DNA from: G965202915 sp965205955
GTDB lineage: Bacteria > Pseudomonadota > Gammaproteobacteria > Eutrophobiales > Eutrophobiaceae
Direction: 5' to 3'
DNA length: 64,000 nt
Assembly (NCBI GenBank): GCA_965205955.1
Contig: OZ242192.1
Span: 2,170,001 to 2,234,000 of the forward strand
The notes below the pieces were generated by a model. That model was not told the DNA's origin. It saw nothing but the letters and a program-made list of their open reading frames with translations, and did no database searches. Position numbers and translations under genes: made by a program. Below are positions 52,294-60,737 of this stretch, piece after piece. How positions within the stretch are numbered: position 1 is the first letter of the stretch; every line of letters starts with the position of its first letter.

Positions 52294-52523
52294 AAGACAC
52301 CAAAATCACATTCGTGAAAAAGATCAAGGCCGATGGCGAGCCCTGCTGTAAATGCCTTGAGGTAGAACGCGCGCCCTTTTTCGTGGTTGAAAATAGCAAT
52401 GCCGAAACGCGCATTTATACGATCTATCTGCAATTTGCAAAAGAAATATTTCATGCAGAAACCGATGAAAGCAATGAAGCAAAAGAGATACTGGAAGCAA
52501 ACCCCGATCTGGACCTTATTTGA
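52290..52523 (+). CDS. Thioredoxin-like protein with internal deletion, copy 1
   Basis: The 77-residue product matches the 114-residue protein of copy 2 but lacks 37 internal residues. The deletion (111 bp, in frame) lies between two copies of AGGTAGAAC, of which one remains. It removes the middle of the thioredoxin fold. The N-terminal CxxC reads C19-C-K-C22 here, CRKC in copy 2. The product is probably non-functional or retains only a redox tail. It overlaps the cysH stop by ATGA. Confidence 0.8.
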   Translation: MKDTKITFVKKIKADGEPCCKCLEVERAPFFVVENSNAETRIYTIYLQFAKEIFHAETDESNEAKEILEANPDLDLI

Positions 52524-52684
52524 GACAGGGGAAATTGGCTTTGCGGGTCAAGTCAGACATATCTCTTAATAGATTTTTCCAGGTTGACCCAACATAACTG
52601 AAATGACATAATGCGTCCAAAAGAGTCCCATAATTCCAACAACTTCATCAAGGCTGCAATGTACTTCGTTCCAACTATGACTCA
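52524..52684. other. Spacer before the glycosyltransferase, copy 1
   Basis: The 161 bp are identical in the second copy. GGGTCAA and TTGACCC (about 52542 and 52585) could pair across a loop of over 30 bases. There is no clear promoter or terminator and no gene. Confidence 0.35.
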
Positions 52685-53674
52685 ATGAATGCTCCGACAA
52701 ATCCTTATGGCGTATTGATTGGCTTATGCACGATTCTTCGTCAGCGGGGATCTCTATGCCGGGCGATTGAGAGTGTTTTAGAGTTGGTGGTGCCGAAGGG
52801 AGTCACTGTAGAGCTTGCCGTGGTTGATAATACAAAAACGGCGGCGGCCAAACAGCTCGTAACAGGATTTATCAATACGTCTCCACTGAATATCCATTAT
52901 TGTCATGAGCCTGTGCCCAATATATCTTTGGCAAGGAATCATGTATTGGAATTAGCCTTGGAGCTTGATGTAACGGCGGCAATAAAACCGCAAGTTATTG
53001 CGTTTTTTGATGATGATGCCGTCCTGGATAAAAATTGGCTAAGGCATTTCCATTCCTGCTACTGCCATCATAAAGAAAATACGGATGCCCCGCTGGTTCT
53101 AACCGGCCCGCAGCAGGAGATCTTGCCTGATGAAAGCCCCATTTGGACCAAAAAAACCGATTGTTTATTCCAGCCATGGACGTTCCCCACTAACACGCCA
53201 CGCCCCATGGCAGCGAGTCATAACGTATTTTTTGATATAGACCTGGTCAAACCGGAGAGCGACTTGCGTTTCGATCCCAAGCTTGGCCTGGCTGGAGGAG
53301 GGGACAGGCTATTTTTTATGCAGACAATACAAAAAGGAGCATTGATTTTTTGGGTCGAAGAAGCTGTAGTAAGAGAATACGTAAGAGAAGAAAGAATAAA
53401 TTTTAAGTGGGTAATAAAACGGTATTTCCGCTACGGTGCAATACGCCCCTATATCGATAGAAAACTTTGGGGATGGCCAAAATCTCTGGCATTAGCTATC
53501 AGCAGAGGAGGAGCGCATCTGGGGATCGGTCTGGTTTTACTGCTCCCTTTAGGGAGTCTGGCCTGCTTGTTGCCCTCCTTACGGCATCACACCCTGAAAT
53601 TCCTGACCTATATCAGCTACGGCCTGAGTTCATTCGCAGGCATTTTCGGTATTCGTTATCGGGAGTATGATTGA
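52685..53674 (+). CDS. Family 2 glycosyltransferase with C-terminal membrane segments, copy 1
   Basis: The 329-residue protein has a GT-A fold start (YGVLIGLCTILRQRGSLCRA), ELAVVDN, NISLARNHVLELAL with the conserved ARN, the nucleotide-sugar metal motif FFDDDAVLDKNW (about residue 107), and GLAGGGDRLFFMQ. Two hydrophobic C-terminal segments (about 275-320) anchor it to the membrane. It would add a sugar to a lipid or surface glycan; donor and acceptor are unknown. Copy 1 keeps motifs that copy 2 has lost, so it is likely the active one. Confidence 0.9.
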   Translation: MNAPTNPYGVLIGLCTILRQRGSLCRAIESVLELVVPKGVTVELAVVDNTKTAAAKQLVTGFINTSPLNIHYCHEPVPNISLARNHVLELALELDVTAAIKPQVIAFFDDDAVLDKNWLRHFHSCYCHHKENTDAPLVLTGPQQEILPDESPIWTKKTDCLFQPWTFPTNTPRPMAASHNVFFDIDLVKPESDLRFDPKLGLAGGGDRLFFMQTIQKGALIFWVEEAVVREYVREERINFKWVIKRYFRYGAIRPYIDRKLWGWPKSLALAISRGGAHLGIGLVLLLPLGSLACLLPSLRHHTLKFLTYISYGLSSFAGIFGIRYREYD

Positions 53675-53761
53675 TTTGCATTCCTTTAGCGCGAAGCAGG
53701 TTGATTACCATGAAGCAAGTGTCTGACTTTCCTTATCGCCGCTTATTCGCTGATCAGGATA

Positions 53762-53962
53762 TTAACGCAGAAACATTTCATAGGCGGGATTGTTATACTC
53801 TTCCCAATATTTTATGCCCAATCCACCCAGAAACCCCTGAAATTGCGCCCATTCCTCATCCTGAATCTGTATGCCCATTAACACACGGCCGTAGGCGGCG
53901 CCATGGTTGCGGTAATGAAACAGGCTGATATTCCAGCGCGTACCCATCTGATTCAGAAAGCG
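53762..53962 (-). pseudogene. ilvA: 3' fragment of a threonine dehydratase gene
   Basis: The minus strand encodes FLNQMGTRWNISLFHYRNHG, AAYGRVLMGIQI, FLGGLGIKYWEEYNNPAYEM and FLR before a stop. This is the C-terminal regulatory (ACT-like) end of biosynthetic IlvA. Everything before it is missing; the next DNA upstream encodes an IspD fragment in another frame. Confidence 0.88.
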
Positions 53963-54213
53963 CATGCAGGGCGTTCAGCGCCGACTCATGGCGCTCGGCT
54001 CCGCCGGGGGCCGTGATGATTTTTTCATGATCGGCGATCTCCAGTTCCGGCCAGTAGCGGTCGTTCCTTGCCAGCGCCACTGCGATGCCCTTGATATCTT
54101 TGCGCTGGAGGAAGCAGTCCAGTTCGATAATGGTCTTGTTATTCAGTTTCAGGTATTGTTTGGGGATGTCGGCATTCATTCGTGTGCCGCTCCCTGCGGC
54201 GGGAGGACTTGCT
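53963..54213 (-). pseudogene. ispD: 5' fragment of an IspD gene
   Basis: The minus strand encodes PAAGSGTRMNADIPKQYLKL, then TIIELDCFLQRKDIKGIAVA and APGGAERHESALNAL, which is the N-terminal third of 2-C-methyl-D-erythritol 4-phosphate cytidylyltransferase. The normal first residues (about IIPAAG) are cut. On one side it joins the ilvA end and on the other a ubiA end in the opposite direction. Confidence 0.88.
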
Positions 54214-54332
54214 ATCAACTCTTTTTGATAAAGGACAAAGACGCTGAATTGTATATGCAGGCATTTCTGAATAATAACCTGTACGGTGCTGTGATTTTCG
54301 CAGGGATCTTCCTGCACTACCTGTTCAGCTAA
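54214..54332 (+). pseudogene. ubiA: 3' fragment of ubiA
   Basis: The plus strand encodes YQLFLIKDKDAELYMQAFLN, then NNLYGAVIFAGIFLHYLFS and a stop, matching the last 39 residues of the full ubiA at 47364 with a few changes. It is followed, as in the intact locus, by tRNA-Thr. This marks the left end of duplication copy 2. Confidence 0.93.
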
Positions 54333-54361
54333 GGCATCCTGACGGTTTTATCAACCGGTAC

Positions 54362-54435
54362 TGGAGCCCCGAGAGGGAATCGAACCCCCAATAAATGATT
54401 ACAAATCATTGGTTATACCATTTAACTATCGGGGC
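54362..54435 (-). tRNA. tRNA-Thr(TGT), copy 2
   Basis: The cloverleaf is the same as at 48416-48489, including anticodon TGT and the encoded CCA; the only difference is one base (T versus G at RNA level) in the variable region. It is duplicated together with the end of ubiA. Confidence 0.95.
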
Positions 54436-54484
54436 ATAGGCTCCCTTGGGGATAAGAAAGTCAAACTACTGAAAAATGGCTATT

Positions 54485-55339
54485 TTATGGGTTTTCCGCA
54501 ACAATTCCAATTTCAGTGCAATCTACTTTTTCTGAATTATAGCGCGCAGGTAGTCCCGAAGAAATATCGGCCAACACCCTGTCATTCTTTTTGTCAACCC
54601 GCACGTCTACCCAATGAATTTTGTTTTCGCCGTAATGCGGCACGAGCACCGGCTGATAACCTTTTTCTTTAATTTCTCCTATGCGCTCGTTTACCGCCTT
54701 CTGGGAGGAAAAAAGCCCCAGAGAAATAGCATTTTTCAAATCTCCCCGGCTGATTAAGCGCAGATCCTTGACGCCTTTCCTGATTAAATCCTGTAGCGCT
54801 CCAATAGCTACCGTTGTGGATTCCTGTGGGGCAAGATGCACCCAGAAGAATTGATTTCCTTTTTCTTCTGTTTGACGGCTGTCAGCGTATATATTTCTTT
54901 GCAGAAACCAGCGGGTAAGACGATCGGAATCGTCTGAATTCAGTAATGGTCCATACGAAAAACATAAGGATCCCCCTGCGTTACTCCCTTTGTTCTCTTC
55001 TTTTTCAACCGGGGATTGTGGGGCATTCTCTGAAAAAGTGTCGGTCGAGGATTGTGGGGCATTCTCTGAAAAAGTATCGATAGAAAGCGGCTCCATATCT
55101 ATCAATTTGGCCAACTGTCCGGTATTTTCCGGCACATTGGCCTCCACATCGTTATTCCCGGCCGATTTGCGACCCGGCAATTGTTCAAGCTCACTCAGTA
55201 AAGATAGCCGGTTTAAACCATCGGGCACTTCAAGGGGTTCGGAATAATTGATGATTTTGGCGCGCGTCTCATTATCGATCTCCCATCCCAGATACACGAC
55301 ATTGGCGACAAGCAATAACACAAAAATCCACCTGATCAT
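54485..55339 (-). CDS. SPOR-domain membrane protein
   Basis: The 284-residue protein has an N-terminal membrane anchor (WIFVLLLVANVVYLGW), a low-complexity linker with two copies of STDTFSENAPQS-like sequence (about 88-110), and a C-terminal SPOR domain (LISRGDLKNAISLGLFSSQK, AVNERIGEIKEKGYQPVLV). SPOR domains bind glycan strands lacking stem peptides at the septum. It is the last gene in a birA-coaX-SPOR operon with 4-base overlaps, a common gammaproteobacterial unit. The corresponding genes were lost from duplication copy 1. Confidence 0.88.
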   Translation of the reverse strand: MIRWIFVLLLVANVVYLGWEIDNETRAKIINYSEPLEVPDGLNRLSLLSELEQLPGRKSAGNNDVEANVPENTGQLAKLIDMEPLSIDTFSENAPQSSTDTFSENAPQSPVEKEENKGSNAGGSLCFSYGPLLNSDDSDRLTRWFLQRNIYADSRQTEEKGNQFFWVHLAPQESTTVAIGALQDLIRKGVKDLRLISRGDLKNAISLGLFSSQKAVNERIGEIKEKGYQPVLVPHYGENKIHWVDVRVDKKNDRVLADISSGLPARYNSEKVDCTEIGIVAENP

Positions 55340-56079
55340 CTGTTTTCCATCAACATCGATAAACCTTTTACTATCAGCTTCTGATCATAATGATGATCAT
55401 GGGGCAGATATTGACCTATACATTTTGCATCACCGCCGGTTAATATATATTCAAGTTCATCCCCGATACCAAAACCAGCCTGCTTAATAATCTGTTCTAT
55501 AAATCCAATAATGGCAAATGCGCAGCCATTGCTGATACAGCCCTGTGCGCTTTTCCCCGGAACGAGCGCAAACGACTGCGAAATATTTATATCTATTCTC
55601 GCGGTATTGCTACTCAGGCTCTCCTGCATCATGGTCAGTCCGGGAATGATAAATCCTCCAATATGACCGCCGTCTGGGCCAATCATATCGGCAGTAATTG
55701 CCGTGCCGCAGTCAATTACACAAAGCGGCTTTTTATATATATTCCAGGCGCCAATCAATGCCAGCCAGCGATCAATCCCAAGTTGCCGTATGTCTGCATA
55801 GGCATTGCTTACACCGCATGCCCGCTCTTCGACCTTTGCAAACCATGGCTCTATTTGCCATAGTTTATTTATAATCCCGGTAAAATGTTCGGCATGCCTG
55901 TTTTCCGCAACACAGGCAATCCCTATATCCGCCGGACGTTCTATACGCTCTGCAATAGTCATTAATTCCGGTTCAACAATATTCTGAGCGTAAACGAACC
56001 GCTCAACCTCACTAATTGTCCCATTTTCACACGAGGCCCATTTGGCATATGTATTGCCTATATCAAATAATAAAATCAA
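55336..56079 (-). CDS. coaX: Type III pantothenate kinase
   Basis: Phosphorylates pantothenate in the first step of coenzyme A synthesis. The 247-residue protein has the phosphate-binding FDIGNTYAKWA (residues 5-15), GIDRWLALIGAW, VIDCGTAITADMI, GGFIIPGLTMMQESL and a C-terminal YILTGGDAKCIG, matching the CoaX/ASKHA fold. It overlaps birA upstream and the SPOR gene downstream, each by 4 bp. Confidence 0.96.
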   Translation of the reverse strand: MILLFDIGNTYAKWASCENGTISEVERFVYAQNIVEPELMTIAERIERPADIGIACVAENRHAEHFTGIINKLWQIEPWFAKVEERACGVSNAYADIRQLGIDRWLALIGAWNIYKKPLCVIDCGTAITADMIGPDGGHIGGFIIPGLTMMQESLSSNTARIDINISQSFALVPGKSAQGCISNGCAFAIIGFIEQIIKQAGFGIGDELEYILTGGDAKCIGQYLPHDHHYDQKLIVKGLSMLMENR

Positions 56080-56930
56080 TGCCGCACTCGCAAACTTAAT
56101 GTGCCTGAGTTGTAGCGCCTTACTTTACCGTTTGCGTAAAATAATAAATTGCCCAATCGATCTACCCCCTTGACTATACCCGCAATCCTGTTATTGGGGA
56201 AAAGCAACTCCGCATTTTTACCCAGAAATGCATCGTGCTTACGCCATTCCCTTGCAAGCGCTTCCGCATTATCTGCCGAATAATCCTGCACCATGGTATA
56301 AACCCGCTTTAGCACACTCGCAACCAATTGATTTCTGCTGGGGGCATTCCTGGCAATCGATGCAATATCTATACACGGCTGATCCATGCCATACATCATT
56401 TCTCTGGGCAGGCTGGTATTTATACCAATCCCGATAATAACATCAGAAAGGCCGCCTCCCCCACCTTGAATGTCCAACAATACCCCCCCCAGTTTATGCA
56501 AATCAAAGACGATATCATTGGGCCACTTCAATTGTATTTTTGCCGGAATATGCTCAGCCAGCGCGCGAATTATCGCCACGCCCACCAGTAATGAAAGCTG
56601 TTGCGGGCTTGTGCTTCCGCAGTCAAAATGCAGGCCGATGGAAACATATATGCCGCAACCGGAAGGAGATACCCATTTCTTTCCTCTTTGACCCCTGCCC
56701 GCAGTCTGACAATCGGCAAGAACAACGTGGCGATGAATAGTGCCCCGGGCGGCGCGCGCCAATAAATAATCATTAGTAGAATTCAGCACGGCATGGACCT
56801 CCAGTTTCCTGCATAAGCCGGCATCCATATCATCCATCAATAGTCTTATTTCGGATTCGACGAGCACGTCACCACGTGGCGATAAAGGCAATACCCCTGT
56901 CTTCTTGTTGCGCATAGCCAGGAAGATCAC
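56076..56930 (-). CDS. birA: Biotin-protein ligase lacking the DNA-binding domain
   Basis: Attaches biotin to acetyl-CoA carboxylase. The catalytic motifs are present: STNDYLLA, TAGRGQRGKKWVSPSG (the biotinyl-AMP loop), LKWPNDI and IGIGINTS, with the C-terminal cap domain. At 284 residues the protein lacks the winged helix of Escherichia coli BirA; the ligase part starts within about 45 residues, and an in-frame stop sits 21 bp upstream of GTG 56930. A start at ATG 56915 is also possible. The duplication boundary lies 35 bp further out, so truncation by rearrangement is plausible. Without the helix-turn-helix it cannot repress biotin genes. Confidence 0.93.
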   Translation of the reverse strand: MIFLAMRNKKTGVLPLSPRGDVLVESEIRLLMDDMDAGLCRKLEVHAVLNSTNDYLLARAARGTIHRHVVLADCQTAGRGQRGKKWVSPSGCGIYVSIGLHFDCGSTSPQQLSLLVGVAIIRALAEHIPAKIQLKWPNDIVFDLHKLGGVLLDIQGGGGGLSDVIIGIGINTSLPREMMYGMDQPCIDIASIARNAPSRNQLVASVLKRVYTMVQDYSADNAEALAREWRKHDAFLGKNAELLFPNNRIAGIVKGVDRLGNLLFYANGKVRRYNSGTLSLRVRH

Positions 56931-57051
56931 ATTCCCTATAGGTTTTCAGACTTTGCCGTCCGGCTAATTGGCCTCTCCTCAACCAAGGGCCGGCGTAGTT
57001 GCATCGGCAAGCGCCGATTCATCAACGCTAAAACAGGCTGGATTCGCATAC

Positions 57052-58764
57052 TCAGCCGGCTTTAGGGGGATCATCCGTATCCTCATCTTCCAGAACAGTA
57101 TCATCCGCCTCCAAATCCGCACCATCCTGCATATCGTCCAGCATGATTGTCTCATCTTCTGAGCCCGGCTCGGCGCCATCCAGAGTCTCTGCCGCCGGCT
57201 CCTCCGTTTCATCAGCGGTATAGCCAAATTCAGAGACCGGGGCATCTGTCCCTACATCAAACCCGAATACTTCCGATTCATCCTCGGCAAGACTGAGATC
57301 GATATCTTCGACTCCCTCCGACTCCTGTGAGCCATTCACCGCCTGACCATCCTGATAATACACCGTATTTGAGAGTACCGTCTTGTTACTGTCCTGCATA
57401 TCCGGAATGGTAAATTCAAACTCACACTTATGCAGGCGGATATTATCGCCATGCTTCAATCTCATTTCATCCCGCACGATCTCGCCATTGACAAAGGTGC
57501 TGTTGATGCTTCCCTGATCAATCAACCAGAAAGAATAATCCTTATACTCAATCAACGCATGCTGCCTTCCGATCGTCGTTTCATTGACGACAATGTAATC
57601 GAGATGTTGGGTATTCGTTCCGGCAACCCGGCCCAGCATGATTGGTTTGCTTCCCAGTTTATGCCTCTGCTTATCCGTTTTACCCTCCAGATCATTCAGA
57701 TACGCTTCCGGTATAATCTCTCCACCCACATTTATTGAGCGGCCTCGTTTTAACAATAAAATAAATATCGCGAGCAGCGTGATGACTAAAATAATTATTG
57801 CGGCAATAATTATTATTGAACGTATACGCTCTTCTTCCAGTACTTCCTGTTGAACAGGCGCCTTGATAATGACTGGTTGTGTAACCGGCGGCGGCGGGGC
57901 CGATGCCTCCGGTTCGGAGGCTGTTTCGGACTCCGCCGATTCCGGCGGGGCACTGATAATCGCATTAATATGCTCGAAAACATTCCGCAAATCCTTCGCC
58001 GTTAACGCCCGGTAGTATTCGCCGCTCGTGCTTTGGGCTACGGATTGGATTAACTGAAAATCAGCCGCATCAGTAAACGCTACGCCAAAAATCCGTATGC
58101 CGGAATCGGCGGCATCGGAGGCAAGAGATTCTTTCAACCACCTGGCCTGCTCCAGATCGCGATTTGCATCACCAGTATCCACAATGCCGTCCGTCATAAA
58201 TATAATGACCTTATGTGCGTCATCCCGACCGTTGGTTTTCAATTCATAAATTGCGCGCTCAATCCCTGCAGGACTATTGGTAAACTGGCCCTTGTAGTTC
58301 ATGGGTTCGATGCCGGACAGGATCGTATCGCGATTGCCGAATGAAGCCTCAGTCAACGGCAAGGCCAGTTGTACGTCTTGACCGAAAATGACCATTGCCA
58401 CCCGGGTCGCTTCATCCTGTAGCCTGATAAATTCAGTAACCGCCTGCCTGGCAAGAAAGTCCGGATCATTTTTTTTCATGCTGCCGGAATTATCCAATAC
58501 CAGCACTACATCCTTACTCATTATCGGATTGACGACCGCATCACTTTTAATCGTTGCAGTCCTGGTAATTTCAGCCGCCCCATCCGATATCACTTCAGAC
58601 TCCGGCGCACCGGATATTGACTCGGAAGCGTCGGCAGGGCCATTCATTGCCGGGATCCCGGCGTTATCCGCCGCCGCAGTATCAGGCGATGCATTTTCCG
58701 CCTGTGCACAGAACATGAAAAATAAAAAAATGAAACCCACAAGAGGCTTTATTAAAAAACCCAT
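57052..58764 (-). CDS. Membrane vWA-FHA protein, copy 2
   Basis: Same architecture as the copy at 48614: signal peptide, periplasmic vWA domain with DNSGSM, one membrane helix, cytoplasmic FHA domain and acidic tail. This copy has nine more residues before the vWA domain (EITRTATIK region, about 65-75) and scattered substitutions, several in the signal-proximal and acidic segments and few in the folded domains. ATG 58764 has GGAG upstream; the frame opens at 58794. Both copies appear intact, so both may be expressed. Confidence 0.88.
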   Translation of the reverse strand: MGFLIKPLVGFIFLFFMFCAQAENASPDTAAADNAGIPAMNGPADASESISGAPESEVISDGAAEITRTATIKSDAVVNPIMSKDVVLVLDNSGSMKKNDPDFLARQAVTEFIRLQDEATRVAMVIFGQDVQLALPLTEASFGNRDTILSGIEPMNYKGQFTNSPAGIERAIYELKTNGRDDAHKVIIFMTDGIVDTGDANRDLEQARWLKESLASDAADSGIRIFGVAFTDAADFQLIQSVAQSTSGEYYRALTAKDLRNVFEHINAIISAPPESAESETASEPEASAPPPPVTQPVIIKAPVQQEVLEEERIRSIIIIAAIIILVITLLAIFILLLKRGRSINVGGEIIPEAYLNDLEGKTDKQRHKLGSKPIMLGRVAGTNTQHLDYIVVNETTIGRQHALIEYKDYSFWLIDQGSINSTFVNGEIVRDEMRLKHGDNIRLHKCEFEFTIPDMQDSNKTVLSNTVYYQDGQAVNGSQESEGVEDIDLSLAEDESEVFGFDVGTDAPVSEFGYTADETEEPAAETLDGAEPGSEDETIMLDDMQDGADLEADDTVLEDEDTDDPPKAG

Positions 58765-59103
58765 CACCGATTCTCCGCATAAGAAAAACATCATTTTGAT
58801 CTCTATTACCTTATATACACTCAGTCTGTGACTGTCACGGCATGGGCATTCGAATCTGCATCAATCTTTCCCGCACCTGAAAAGCAAGGGCAGGCGCACA
58901 ACATTGACGATATAGTCGCTATGGTCAATTATGGCAGACCCTCGGACTTTAATCACTGTAATAAAATAATTGCTTCCCATTGATGTCCAACAAATCGTAT
59001 TCCCCATCATCCTGTATACTGGCACAACCTTGTGCTATGAACTTGAACTGTCATATTCAAGTCTCTATACTTATCAAAGGCTTGCATTTTTAATTTATTT
59101 GCC
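58765..59103. other. Divergent spacer between vWA-FHA and FHA genes, copy 2
   Basis: Nearly the same sequence as 50303-50641. Conservation at DNA level over the full 339 bp shows the duplication is young. The short frame seen in copy 1 starts with GTG (58831) instead of TTG here. Confidence 0.45.
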
Positions 59104-59949
59104 ATGCTAAAAACATTTTTCGCCACACCAATCGAAATCAGTATCGGGGAAAAGGTCCTGAAGTTTCATTCCCTGGGAGATTTTGATTTCTGCCTTTCGG
59201 GAAGAACAGCGGTTCCGTCAAACAAAATCACTGAAATGGTTCAATGGTCTACAGATGAATTAAAAAAAGAATCAAAAAAAATCAAGGGCATTGAAAAACA
59301 CTTTGTCGAAATACTTTCCCGCTCCATTGAAGATCTGGACAGCATCAATAGCGCAATACGTGAATTGGATCCGCTGATCTTTTCTCACGACCACAATTGG
59401 CGAACCATTATTATGTCTTTACACGACGGCGATGAGGTATTCAATGAATTCAGGCGTATTGCCCTTGTCAAATATATGCAATACCTTTCGTCCCGGCAGG
59501 AAATTATAAAGTATCTTTATTCGGAGAAGAAAAAATATCAAGAGAACAAGGCGCCGCCAGATCAAAATAATATCGATTCGGCTTTGGCGCCGGAGAACGA
59601 TGCAGAAAATAATAACCGACTGGAACGCATGCCCAAAGGCGAGGTCATAACCATCGATATAAAAAACAAGGAACAGATTGGACTCTTGCTGTCAAAACAC
59701 GAGTGCAGATTAACCGGGGGCGAGCCGATTACATTTACCGACGAGACCGGTTCGGAATATATGCTAAACAAGGGTCAAAATACCATCGGTCGTGATAAGG
59801 TGAGCGATATAATCATAGACGCTTCATTCAGAGATATTTCACGCCTGCACCTCATCATCGATATCGATATGGATAACCATATTAATCTAACCGACTTATC
59901 CTCGCACGGTTCATATATCGCCGCCAAATACCTCCAATACAATACATAA
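59104..59949 (+). CDS. Cytosolic FHA-domain protein, copy 2
   Basis: The 281 residues differ from copy 1 at only about seven positions (for example N for D at about 99, E for K at 115, D for A at about 157, N for Y near the end), and the FHA ligand residues are unchanged. Context is the same: divergent vWA-FHA gene on one side and APS reductase on the other. The function is inferred to be phospho-peptide recognition. Confidence 0.85.
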   Translation: MLKTFFATPIEISIGEKVLKFHSLGDFDFCLSGRTAVPSNKITEMVQWSTDELKKESKKIKGIEKHFVEILSRSIEDLDSINSAIRELDPLIFSHDHNWRTIIMSLHDGDEVFNEFRRIALVKYMQYLSSRQEIIKYLYSEKKKYQENKAPPDQNNIDSALAPENDAENNNRLERMPKGEVITIDIKNKEQIGLLLSKHECRLTGGEPITFTDETGSEYMLNKGQNTIGRDKVSDIIIDASFRDISRLHLIIDIDMDNHINLTDLSSHGSYIAAKYLQYNT

Positions 59950-60008
59950 ATGCTATTTCCTGAATATCCCTGTCAAGTAGTCCCAACACAATCCATAATT
60001 TTACAATA

Positions 60009-60737
60009 GTGAAGCGCTTGAATATTGAGCAATTGGCCAGGGATTACAATGATAGCGAGCCATCCGATATTGTCGAACTGGCGCTGGAAAAATTCGATAA
60101 TACCGCTATCTCATTCAGCGGCAGCGAAGACGTTGTCCTGATTGATATGGCCGTTAAAATCAACCCTGATATCAACGTATTTTCACTTGATACCGGGCGT
60201 CTTCATCCCGAAACCTATCATTTTATTGATCGAGTGAGAGAGCATTACAATATTTCCGTTGAAATCCTGTTCCCGGATTCAGACGCAGTGCAGGAAATGG
60301 TGAAAAAAAAAGGACTGTACAGTTTTTATAAAGACGGACACCAGGAATGCTGCGGGATACGGAAAGTAGCGCCATTGCGCCGCAAACTGGCCACAGTGGA
60401 TGCCTGGATTGTCGGGCAGCGTAAAGATCAAAACCCAATCACCCGCAAGACCATTCACGCTATAGAAGATGATCATGTATTCTCTACACCCGATAAAACA
60501 TTGATCAAATTCAATCCCCTGTTCAACTGGACTTCAGAACGGGTCTGGCAATACATACGGGAAAACGAGATCCCCTGTAACAAGCTGCACAGCCGAGGAT
60601 ATATAAGCATAGGTTGCGAGCCCTGCACACGTCCGGTGCTCCCCCATCAGCATGAAAGAGAGGGGCGCTGGTGGTGGGAAGAGGCGGCTGTAAAGGAATG
60701 CGGGCTACACATTGGAACCGGAGAAAATAAACCATGA
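60009..60737 (+). CDS. cysH: Assimilatory APS reductase (CysH family), copy 2
   Basis: The protein matches copy 1 except for about ten substitutions, mostly in a helix around residues 70-100. The four iron-sulfur cysteines and the KECGLH end are kept. The ATG used in copy 1 is ATA here, so translation must start one codon later at GTG 60009; no strong ribosome binding site is visible in either copy. Expression of this copy may be lower. It overlaps the full-length thioredoxin-like gene by 4 bp. Confidence 0.93.
   Translation: MKRLNIEQLARDYNDSEPSDIVELALEKFDNTAISFSGSEDVVLIDMAVKINPDINVFSLDTGRLHPETYHFIDRVREHYNISVEILFPDSDAVQEMVKKKGLYSFYKDGHQECCGIRKVAPLRRKLATVDAWIVGQRKDQNPITRKTIHAIEDDHVFSTPDKTLIKFNPLFNWTSERVWQYIRENEIPCNKLHSRGYISIGCEPCTRPVLPHQHEREGRWWWEEAAVKECGLHIGTGENKP

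Larger units (their letters stand above)
48528..53740. repeat. Large direct repeat, copy 1 (vWA-FHA module)
   Basis: About 5.2 kb is nearly identical to 56966-62300. It covers the vWA-FHA gene, the FHA gene, the APS reductase gene, the thioredoxin-like gene and the glycosyltransferase gene, including the spacers. Main differences are a 111-bp deletion here in the thioredoxin-like gene, a 27-bp difference in the vWA-FHA gene, and a cluster of substitutions in the glycosyltransferase gene. On the left, homology to the second locus continues through tRNA-Thr into ubiA, but there the matching sequence is at 54213-54479. Confidence 0.95.
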
